Shown here in pieces: positions 1-6,351 of a stretch of 6,543 nucleotides of DNA. The notes under the pieces are model-generated. The model was not told the origin of the DNA, ran no database searches, and saw only the letters and a program-made list of their open reading frames with translations. Source of the DNA: Planctomycetia bacterium (GTDB taxonomy: Bacteria; Planctomycetota; Planctomycetia; Pirellulales; UBA1268); NCBI GenBank assembly GCA_009926295.1, contig RFPF01000177.1, forward strand, positions 1 through 6,543. The letters run 5' to 3'. Position numbers and translations under genes: made by a program. The first letter of the stretch is position 1. Every line of letters begins with the position of its first letter.

Positions 1-636
1 ACGAGGGCCCGGTCCGGCACGGCGGCGACCCCGGCCGACCAGCTCCGGTTCGCGTCGTTCGTGATGCTCTTCCTCGGGCGGCTCTACGCCCGGCTGGGCT
101 GGACGATGCAGATGCACGTGGGCGCCCTGCGGAACGTCAACGGCAGGGTGTTCCGCTCGATCGGGCCCGACGTCGGCTGCGACACGATCGGCGACTTCCC
201 GCAGGCGTCGGCGCTCGCCCGCTACCTCGACTCCCTCGACGCCGACGGATCGCTGCCGCGCACGATCCTCTACAACCTCAACCCCGCCGACAACTACGTG
301 TTCGCGACGATGATCGGCAACTTCCAGGACGGCTCGATCGCGGGCAAGGTGCAGTTCGGGAGCGGCTGGTGGTTCCTCGACCAGCGGGAGGCGATGGAGT
401 GGCAGATGAACGCCCTCTCCAACCTCGGTCTCCTGTCGCGGTTCGTGGGGATGGTGACCGATTCGCGGTCGTTCATGTCGTATCCGCGGCACGAATATTT
501 TCGGCGCACGCTCTGCAACCTGCTCGGCCGGGACATGGAGCGGGGCGAGATTCCCGGCGACTTCGCCCTCGTGGGCCGCATGGTCCGAGGCATCTGCCAC
601 GACAACGCCAGGACCTACTTCGGATTCCCCGCATGA
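1..636 (+). CDS. uxaC: Glucuronate/galacturonate isomerase UxaC, C-terminal part (5' end outside window)
   Basis: The reading frame is open from the first base, so this is the last 211 residues of a longer protein; the family is usually about 470 residues, so a bit under half is visible. UxaC is a cytoplasmic enzyme of the amidohydrolase superfamily that converts D-glucuronate to D-fructuronate and D-galacturonate to D-tagaturonate, the first intracellular step of hexuronate breakdown. Family blocks are seen in order: HVGALRN (window residues 39-45), a GPDVGCDTIGD block, ILYNLNPADNY, MIGNFQDG followed by GKVQFGSGWWF, and DSRSFMSYPRHEYFRR (154-169), then the usual C-terminus ending in NARTYFGF. 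I recognise these from enterobacterial UxaC. The internal GTG/ATG at 61-66 is not the start. The stop overlaps the next gene's ATG by four bases, and the downstream lyase and ExuT-like permease support a role in pectin or uronate use. The frame is intact in the visible part. Confidence 0.95.
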   Translation, partial: TRARSGTAATPADQLRFASFVMLFLGRLYARLGWTMQMHVGALRNVNGRVFRSIGPDVGCDTIGDFPQASALARYLDSLDADGSLPRTILYNLNPADNYVFATMIGNFQDGSIAGKVQFGSGWWFLDQREAMEWQMNALSNLGLLSRFVGMVTDSRSFMSYPRHEYFRRTLCNLLGRDMERGEIPGDFALVGRMVRGICHDNARTYFGFPA

Positions 637-2024
637 GCCGCCCCCCGTCTGTTGTCGGCATCATCGCCCTCGTCGGCGCCCTGCGATTCACCGGAGCGGG
701 CGCCGCCGATCCGCTGCTCGCGTTTCCCGGGGCGGAGGGCTTCGGACGGTTCGCCAAGGGAGGACGCGGCGGTGACGTGTATCACGTCACCACGCTCGAC
801 GACGGCGGCCCGGGCAGCCTGCGCGACGCGATCAAGACGAAGCAGAAGGACGTCCCCCGGACGGTCGTGTTCGACGTCGGAGGCACGATCAAGCTCCAGA
901 AGCAGCTGCGCATCGAGAACGTGTCGGGCCTGACGCTCGCCGGCCAGACCGCGCCCGGCGGCGGGATCGCGATCCGCGACCATTCGGTCGATTTCCGCAG
1001 GTGCACCGACCTTGTCGTCCGCCACATGCGGTTCCGCCTCGGCGACGCCACGAAGACGTCCGAGGACGTGCTCGGATTCGGCCCCGAGGAGGGCACCTGC
1101 CGCGACGTGATCCTCGACCACGTGACCGCCACCTGGGGCGTGGACGGCATCATGGACGTGTACGCGGCCGATCGGTTCACGATGCAGTGGTGCATGTTCG
1201 GCGAGGCGCTCCACGACAGCACCCACTACAAGAAGCAGCCCCATGCGATGCTGATGTCGTTCCGCAAGATGCGGGGCAACGTCTCGATCCACCACAACCT
1301 CCTGTTCAGCAGCCGCGATCGCCATCCGACGCTCGGCGGCTATCCGCCGCCGGATTCCGACCCGGCCTCCATCTTCGATTTCCGCAACAACCTCATCTAC
1401 AACTGGGAGGGCGCCTGCAACCTCGCCACGGGCCGCTTCAACCTGATCGGCAATTACTGGCGGCCCGGCCCCGACACCAAGCCCTACGCGAAGGAGATGC
1501 CGATCGCCCCCAAGGCCGAGGCGCAGGACGTCACCACGGGCTACATCGAGGGCAACGTGTTCGAGGGGAAGCCCGAGTGGACCGCCGACAACTACGCCGC
1601 GTTCCAGTGGGGCGTGCGCGGCGGGAAGTACGTCGGCGACGTGACGCCGGAGAAGTTCAGGCAGCCGGCGGAGGTGGTGCCCGAGGCCGACCGGCCGGCG
1701 ACGCAGGCGGCCGAGGAGGCCGTGAAGCTCGTGCTCGCCCGGGCGGGCGCGAGCCTCGTGCGCGACTCGGCCGACGAGCGCGTGATCAAGGGCGTCAGGG
1801 ATCGGACCAACCGCCGCATCGACAGCCAGAAGCAGGTGGGCGGCTGGCCCAGGCTCGAGGCCGGCGATGCGCCGGCCGACGCCGACCGCGACGGCATGCC
1901 CGACGCCTGGGAGACCGGGCACGGACTCGATCCGCGCGATCCGCGCGACGGCAACGCCGTGCGGCAGGACGGCTACACGAACCTCGAGCACTACCTCAGC
2001 GACCTCGCCGGCGACGGGAGGTAG
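633..2024 (+). CDS. Secreted pectate lyase-like protein (polysaccharide lyase family 1 type) with C-terminal calcium-binding-like tail
   Basis: This is a 463-residue protein probably exported to the periplasm or outside. PL1 enzymes cleave polygalacturonate by calcium-dependent beta-elimination. A signal peptide is seen: MSRPPS, hydrophobic core about 7-17, and a likely cut after about residue 24-25 (GAGAA). The mature protein opens with AFPGAEGFG and a GGRGGDVYHVTTLDD block, typical of bacterial pectate lyase-like parallel beta-helix proteins. Later come ILDHVTATWGVDG (from about 160), NVSIHHN and SSRDRHPTLGG. D171 and D175 have the four-residue spacing of the PelC calcium ligands, and R230 in RHP fits the catalytic-arginine position; both are inferred by eye without an alignment. 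Residues 416-427 contain DADRDGMPDAWE, followed by GLDPRD and GYTNLEHYL, a DxDxDG tail resembling type 3 thrombospondin or dockerin loops. The start is the ATG overlapping the uxaC stop. There is no clear Shine-Dalgarno site, so translational coupling is likely. Exact substrate is unproven. Confidence 0.88.
   Translation: MSRPPSVVGIIALVGALRFTGAGAADPLLAFPGAEGFGRFAKGGRGGDVYHVTTLDDGGPGSLRDAIKTKQKDVPRTVVFDVGGTIKLQKQLRIENVSGLTLAGQTAPGGGIAIRDHSVDFRRCTDLVVRHMRFRLGDATKTSEDVLGFGPEEGTCRDVILDHVTATWGVDGIMDVYAADRFTMQWCMFGEALHDSTHYKKQPHAMLMSFRKMRGNVSIHHNLLFSSRDRHPTLGGYPPPDSDPASIFDFRNNLIYNWEGACNLATGRFNLIGNYWRPGPDTKPYAKEMPIAPKAEAQDVTTGYIEGNVFEGKPEWTADNYAAFQWGVRGGKYVGDVTPEKFRQPAEVVPEADRPATQAAEEAVKLVLARAGASLVRDSADERVIKGVRDRTNRRIDSQKQVGGWPRLEAGDAPADADRDGMPDAWETGHGLDPRDPRDGNAVRQDGYTNLEHYLSDLAGDGR
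2016..2021 (+). promoter_or_regulatory. Ribosome binding site of the M60 peptidase gene
   Basis: GGGAGG lies seven bases before the ATG at 2029, inside the last codons of the lyase gene and just ahead of its TAG stop. It fixes the start of the downstream protein, although that frame is open far upstream. The position suggests that ribosomes finishing the lyase can reinitiate here. Confidence 0.8.
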
Positions 2025-2028
2025 ATCC

Positions 2029-4677
2029 ATGTCCGGCCCCACCGGGATTCGCGGCGCGTGTGCGGCGGCGTTGCTCGCGCTCGCCTCGTGCCGGGCTGGC
2101 CTCGCGGCGGACCGCGAGGGGGCGGCCGCAGGCGGCACGATCGCCGGCGACTACGCGGCGATCGTCGAGGGGGCGGCCGGCCAGATGGCCGACGGCTACG
2201 GAACGCTCGGGTCGGTGCCGGTCTTCGGCCGGGCCTCGTTCCCGGTGCTCGTCGACAAGGCGGGAGTGCCCGCGGTGGCGGCGGGCCGGCTCGGCGACGG
2301 CGCCAGGCCGACGGCCGCGCGGATGGTGGCCGCCGCCCACACCGGGTTCTTCGACACCCGCGGCACGGGCGCGACGTCGCGGCTGTTCCTCAACTCCGTC
2401 CTCTGGGCCTCGCGCAGGGCGAAGCCCGACCAGGTGACGGTGGGCCTCGTCAACGACAAGCTCGTGGCCTTCCTCCAGGCGGCCGGCTTCCGGCTCAAGC
2501 CGGTGGCGATCCCCAACGCGAAGGGCAAGGTCGATCTCTCCGGCTGCGATGTGTTCGTGTGCAATTTCCACGAACCGCTCTCCGACGACGCGCTGGCCCG
2601 CATCCGGGCGTTCGCCCAGGCGGGTGGCGGCCTCGTGGTCTGCTCCACGCCCTGGGCCCTCAAGGAAGCGGATCTCGCCCGCGCGCAGGAGGTGCTCGAG
2701 CCGTTCGGGCTCGCCTTCGGCGGGGCGCACGCCGGGGGCGACTCGTTTCCGGTGGCCGCCGACCCGCCCGCCCCGATCCGGTCGGCCGCGCACGCCCTCG
2801 ACGCGATCCGCTCGGGCGCGGCGCAGCGGGAACGCCTCACGCTCGAGGAGCAGCGCGTCGCCTGCGCGGCGATCGACCGCGTGCTCGCCGCCCGGCCCGG
2901 GCTGTCGCCGCTCGCCGACGGTCTCGACGCCCTGCACGACGACCTCGGCTGGATCGCCCCCACCCGCGCGAAGCCGCTCACGGTGGAAAAGCAGCCGGTG
3001 GAGGCGCTGCTCGTGCGATACCAGTCGGGGCTCCTCGACTCCCTCGACACCGCCGGGCTCTTCGTGCACCCGGCCGCGGCGGACGTGCCGGGCCTGCCGC
3101 CCGCCGGGGCCGAGCGCGTGACCCGCACGGTCGCGATCGACGGCGATGCGCCGGTGTCGAAGCTGATGCAGTCGCCCGACCGGCCGACCCGCGTCGAAAC
3201 GGGCCTCTACGCCGGGCCGGGCGAAGCGATCACGGTCACGCTCCCGCGCGACAAGGCGGGCAAGGGCCTCATGCTGCACGTCGGCGGCACGGAGGACACG
3301 ATCTTCAATCGCCCGCGGTGGGACTCCTATCCCAAGCTCTGGCGGCGCGTGCCGCTCGAGCGGCCGAAGACGGAAACGGGCCACGCGCTCGGCGGCCTGA
3401 TCACGATCCTCGTGCCGCCCGGGGCGAACCTCGGGACGTTCGACGTGACGTTCGCGAACGTCCTGCCGGCCCCCTGCTTCACGCTCGGCGTCGACGCCGA
3501 GGACGACTGGCCGAAAGTGCGGTCGCGGCCGGCCCCGTGGGGCTTCGTGCGCACGCCGAAGCTCGTGATCTACGTGTCGCGGGCCCAGCTCGCGGCCACC
3601 GCCGACATCGGTGCCGTCGCCCGGCACTGGGACGCCGTCATGAACCTCGCCGACGACCACTACGGCTACGGCCCCTTCCGCCGCCGCGCGGAGGTCGTGA
3701 CCACGAATCGCCAGGTGAGCGCCGGCGCGGCCTACGCGCAGTATCCGATCGAACTCGGGTGGGGCGTCGACAAGGAGACGGAGCTCGCATCGTCCGTCGA
3801 GGACGGCAACTGGGGCACCTACCACGAGCTCGGCCACACCTTCCAGGCGGACTTCAACGGCGCGTTCGTGATCCCGACGCACGCCGAGGTCGACGTCAAC
3901 CTCCTGCCCGGGATGGTCTACGCGCTGATCCACGACCGGACGGCGTGGGACGGCGACGTGCACGGCACCTACAACGCCGACAAGCGGCTCAAGGATCGGG
4001 CGGACTTCCTGGGCCAGCGCGAGGAGGAGCGCACCTGGAAGAACGCCTGCGGCCGCACAGCGGCCTACGACTTCTACTTCAACCTCGCGGAGGCGTTCGG
4101 CTGGAGCGCCTACAAGACTGCCCTCACGCGGCTGATGCAGTCGCTGCAGGGCGGCCGCGATCCCGAGCTCGACGCCCTCGATTCCAAGGACCCGAACTTC
4201 AAGCGCAACCGCTTCTACGTCCTCATGTGCACCGCCACCGGGCGCAACCTCGACCGCTACTTCCAGCGCTACGGCCTCGGCGTGCCCGGCCGGGGCGCCG
4301 AGATCTCGCCGGCGGTGAAGGAGGCGGTGGCGGCCAGGGGCTACCCCGTGTGGACCGACAACCAGCCGCTGGCCGGCCTGTCGCAGCCCGACGCCGTGGT
4401 CCTGCCCCTCGGCGTCAAGGCAGGTCGGGAACTCGCGACGCTCGAGGCCAGCGATCCGGAGCCGGGCACGATCTTCACCTTCGAGATCACGGCCGGCAAC
4501 GAGGACGGCTCGTTCGCGATCGACCGGCGGCGTGGCGTCGTCACGTTGGCCGGCATCGCCCCCGGGAAATCGGCCTCGCGCGACGTCACCGTCACCTGCC
4601 ACGACAATGGCGTGCCGCGTCACTCCCTGAGCCGCTCGTTCACCGTGAGCGTGGGCCGGCCGGGCAGGAAACCGTGA
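2029..4677 (+). CDS. Secreted TCAF-like M60 (enhancin-type) zinc metallopeptidase with C-terminal cadherin-like domain
   Basis: An 882-residue exported protein. The N-terminus has a hydrophobic core ending in LASC (18-21), which fits a lipobox; a normal signal-peptidase cut after LAA (25-27) is the alternative. Residues about 58-130 include PVFGRASFPVLVD and AAAHTGFF, like the N-terminal region of TCAF/FAM115 proteins. A Rossmann-like, glutamine-amidotransferase-like stretch follows (about 135-240). From about 388 the M60 pattern appears: ETGLYAGPGE, GGLITILVPP (455 on), PWGFVRTPKLVIYVS, then HELGH (599-603) and E620 in AEVDVN. HExxH plus a glutamate 17 residues on matches the zinc site and third ligand of M60 gluzincins. 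Residues about 785-878 look like a cadherin repeat: ASDPEPG, SFAIDRRRGVVTLAG, CHDNGVP. M60 enzymes typically cleave glycoproteins such as mucins. The real substrate here is unknown. The gene starts four bases after the lyase and probably shares its operon. Confidence 0.87.
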   Translation: MSGPTGIRGACAAALLALASCRAGLAADREGAAAGGTIAGDYAAIVEGAAGQMADGYGTLGSVPVFGRASFPVLVDKAGVPAVAAGRLGDGARPTAARMVAAAHTGFFDTRGTGATSRLFLNSVLWASRRAKPDQVTVGLVNDKLVAFLQAAGFRLKPVAIPNAKGKVDLSGCDVFVCNFHEPLSDDALARIRAFAQAGGGLVVCSTPWALKEADLARAQEVLEPFGLAFGGAHAGGDSFPVAADPPAPIRSAAHALDAIRSGAAQRERLTLEEQRVACAAIDRVLAARPGLSPLADGLDALHDDLGWIAPTRAKPLTVEKQPVEALLVRYQSGLLDSLDTAGLFVHPAAADVPGLPPAGAERVTRTVAIDGDAPVSKLMQSPDRPTRVETGLYAGPGEAITVTLPRDKAGKGLMLHVGGTEDTIFNRPRWDSYPKLWRRVPLERPKTETGHALGGLITILVPPGANLGTFDVTFANVLPAPCFTLGVDAEDDWPKVRSRPAPWGFVRTPKLVIYVSRAQLAATADIGAVARHWDAVMNLADDHYGYGPFRRRAEVVTTNRQVSAGAAYAQYPIELGWGVDKETELASSVEDGNWGTYHELGHTFQADFNGAFVIPTHAEVDVNLLPGMVYALIHDRTAWDGDVHGTYNADKRLKDRADFLGQREEERTWKNACGRTAAYDFYFNLAEAFGWSAYKTALTRLMQSLQGGRDPELDALDSKDPNFKRNRFYVLMCTATGRNLDRYFQRYGLGVPGRGAEISPAVKEAVAARGYPVWTDNQPLAGLSQPDAVVLPLGVKAGRELATLEASDPEPGTIFTFEITAGNEDGSFAIDRRRGVVTLAGIAPGKSASRDVTVTCHDNGVPRHSLSRSFTVSVGRPGRKP

Positions 4678-4700
4678 CCGGCAGCCGTGACACGGAGCCG

Positions 4701-4708
4701 AGAAAGGA
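4701..4708 (+). promoter_or_regulatory. Ribosome binding site of the MFS transporter gene
   Basis: AGAAAGGA ends seven bases before the ATG at 4716. It decides the start, because the same frame is open for more than 2.6 kb upstream through the peptidase gene. The 38-base gap from the peptidase stop has no convincing terminator, which favours read-through. Confidence 0.72.
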
Positions 4709-4715
4709 CCGATCG

Positions 4716-6110
4716 ATGCGGATTTCAGGGGGTACGTCGGGCGGCGCGGGCGGCTGGGGCATCCGCTGGATCGTGTGCGGCATGCTCTTCATGGCCGCGG
4801 CGATCAACTACATCGACCGCCAGGTGATCGGCATCCTCAAGCCGACGCTCCAGGAGCAGTTTCACTTCGACGAGCGCGACTACGCGGCGATCGTGTTCAG
4901 CTTCCAGGCCGCCTACGCGATCGGCCTCCTGCTCTCGGGCCGGATCATCGACCGCATCGGCGTGCGGGCCGGGTTCTCGATCGCCGTCGTGGTGTGGAGC
5001 ATCGGGGCGATGGCCCACGCCTTCGCCGACCGGCTGCCGGGGCTCGTGCTGCCGACAGTGTCGATCGACCCGCCGCAGGTGCTCTTGCTCGGCGGCGCCA
5101 CGGCGGGTCTCGCACTCTCGCGGGTGATCCTCGGCCTCGGCGAGGCGGGCAATTTCCCGGCGTCGATCAAGGCGGTGGCGGAGTGGTTTCCGAAGAAGGA
5201 GCGGGCCCTCGCCACGGGCATCTTCAACTCCGGCACCAACATCGGCGCGCTCGTCACGCCGCTGGTCGTGCCGTGGATCACCGTGCAGTACGGCTGGCAG
5301 TGGGCGTTCATCGCCACGGGCCTCCTCGGCTTCGTGTGGGTGGCGTGGTGGCTCGCGGGCTACCGCCGCCCGCAGGAGCATCCCGGCGTGTCGGCCGCCG
5401 AACTGGCCCTGATCAACAGCGATCCGCCCGAGCCGATCGTGCCGGTGCCGTGGTCGCGGGTGTTTCCGCTGAAGCAGACGTGGGCCTTCGCCATCGGCAA
5501 GTTCCTCACCGACCCGATCTGGTGGCTCTATTTGTTCTGGGTGCCCGACTTCCTCAAGCGCAACCACGGGCTCGACCTGAAGACGATGGGCCTGCCGCTG
5601 GTCGTGATCTACCTCGTGGCCGACGTGGGCAGCATCGGCGGCGGATGGCTGTCGTCGCACCTGCTGGAGCGCGGGTGGAGCGTCAACGCCGCCCGCAAGC
5701 TGGCCATGCTCGTCTGCGCACTGGCGGTGGTGCCGATGCTGTTCGCAGCCCGGGCCACGAACCTCTGGGTGGCGGTGGGGCTCGTGTCGCTCGCCGCCGC
5801 CGCGCACCAGGGCTGGTCGGCCAACCTGTTCACGCTCACGAGCGACATGTTCCCGCGCCGGGCGGTGGGGTCGGTCGTGGGGATCGGCGGCATGGCCGGG
5901 TCGTTGGGCGGCATGCTGATCGCGCTCGTCGTCGGGGCAATCCTCCAGAAGACCGGCAGCTACGTGCCGATCTTCGTGATCTGCGCGTCGGCGTATCTCG
6001 TGGCCCTGGCGATCATCCACCTGCTCGCCCCGCGGCTCGCCCCGGCCCGGCTCGACGACGCCGCGGCAGCCGCCTGCTGTGCGGTCCGGCCGAGGCGCAC
6101 GGGCGGCTGA
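4716..6110 (+). CDS. MFS transporter, anion:cation symporter family, ExuT-like hexuronate permease
   Basis: This is a 464-residue inner-membrane protein with about twelve hydrophobic segments, the normal size for this family. ACS-family permeases import organic anions such as hexuronates with protons. Seen motifs are NYIDRQ in the first membrane segment (31-36), the MFS loop 2-3 signature GRIIDRIGVRAG (75-86), and a block resembling E. coli ExuT: GLGEAGNFPASIKAVAEWFP (140-159) with KKERA and then GIFNSGTNIGA. The position after uxaC, a pectate lyase and a secreted peptidase supports hexuronate or oligouronide uptake. Other ACS substrates (hexonates, glucarate, phthalate) cannot be excluded. 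Between segments 3 and 4 (about 105-130) there is an extra stretch, including LPTVSIDPPQ, that is longer than in E. coli ExuT. The C-terminal tail is alanine-rich with a CC pair and basic end. The start is supported by AGAAAGGA seven bases upstream. Confidence 0.9.
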   Translation: MRISGGTSGGAGGWGIRWIVCGMLFMAAAINYIDRQVIGILKPTLQEQFHFDERDYAAIVFSFQAAYAIGLLLSGRIIDRIGVRAGFSIAVVVWSIGAMAHAFADRLPGLVLPTVSIDPPQVLLLGGATAGLALSRVILGLGEAGNFPASIKAVAEWFPKKERALATGIFNSGTNIGALVTPLVVPWITVQYGWQWAFIATGLLGFVWVAWWLAGYRRPQEHPGVSAAELALINSDPPEPIVPVPWSRVFPLKQTWAFAIGKFLTDPIWWLYLFWVPDFLKRNHGLDLKTMGLPLVVIYLVADVGSIGGGWLSSHLLERGWSVNAARKLAMLVCALAVVPMLFAARATNLWVAVGLVSLAAAAHQGWSANLFTLTSDMFPRRAVGSVVGIGGMAGSLGGMLIALVVGAILQKTGSYVPIFVICASAYLVALAIIHLLAPRLAPARLDDAAAAACCAVRPRRTGG

Positions 6111-6118
6111 ATCGCCCG
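6100..6118 (+). repeat. Short inverted repeat at the end of the MFS gene (weak terminator candidate)
   Basis: CGGGCG (6100-6105) and CGCCCG (6113-6118) can pair around a seven-base loop that contains the MFS stop codon. No T-run follows, so it is not a classic intrinsic terminator, and six-base GC stems are common by chance in such GC-rich DNA. It is the best hairpin at the operon end but remains weak. Confidence 0.2.
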
Positions 6119-6351
6119 CGGCCCGGCGCCCAAAAACGCACTCCGATTGCCGAAATCCGGATAAATCCGCGGGGCGTACGCGAGCCAAACCCACGTTTTC
6201 CCGGCGAAACCGCCGCAGCCGTCTGCTTGCGGATTCAACGAAATTGACTTATTTTTATCAAAGTCTTTGGGCTGAAGAAGCCGGCTTGGTGAACGGCATG
6301 GGGCTCTCTGGCGTACTTCGTGCACGGTTCCTGAATTGTCGGGGGCGGCGT
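6111..6351. other. Intergenic region between the uronate cluster and the next secreted gene
   Basis: These 241 bases hold no supportable gene. They contain a direct repeat AAATCCG at 6153-6159 and 6163-6169, ten bases apart in phase, a palindrome AAGCCGGCTT at 6278-6287, a five-base stem CGGCG/CGCCG with AAAC loop at 6202-6215, and an AT-rich patch near 6240-6266. The composition is clearly less GC-rich than the genes on either side, as expected for a control region. It most likely carries the end of the upstream transcript and the promoter and leader of the gene starting at 6352. Minus-strand frames crossing it show no recognisable protein. Confidence 0.6.
6240..6266 (+). promoter_or_regulatory. 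Possible promoter region (AT-rich patch with TTGACT)
   Basis: TTGACT at 6244-6249 resembles a sigma-70 -35 box, within a run that includes TTATTTTTATCAAAG. No good -10 hexamer is seen at the usual 16-18 base spacing, so either the AT patch itself is the melting region with another upstream element, or a different sigma factor is used. The abrupt AT-richness, about 90-110 bases before the next gene's start, is the main support. Confidence 0.3.

Noticed and set aside
369..632. Upstream extension of the lyase frame inside uxaC
   Set aside because: It overlaps conserved uxaC coding sequence and would hide the signal peptide that starts at 633.
615..2138. Long open frame on the minus strand opposite the lyase gene
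   Set aside because: It mirrors the lyase codons, is rich in A, R, V and H, and has no recognisable domain; GC-rich genes leave such antisense frames open by composition.
1996..4623. Very long open frame on the minus strand opposite the M60 gene
   Set aside because: The opposite strand has clear M60 and cadherin-like motifs, and this frame has only low-complexity R/V/G/H-rich sequence. It is a composition shadow.
4672..4695. Repeated CCGTGAC (4672-4678 and 4685-4691) and CCGTGACACGG palindrome in the gap before the MFS gene, considered as terminator or operator
   Set aside because: The arms are too short, the palindrome has a one-base centre, there is no T-run, and the position is inside a likely operon.
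2058..4715. Upstream extension of the MFS frame through the peptidase gene, as if a large fusion protein
   Set aside because: The extension is arginine/glycine-rich nonsense out of frame with the peptidase, and AGAAAGGA before the ATG at 4716 marks the real start.
6111..6351. Riboswitch or structured RNA leader before the last gene
   Set aside because: Only short stems and a palindrome are seen, with no arrangement matching a riboswitch class I know.
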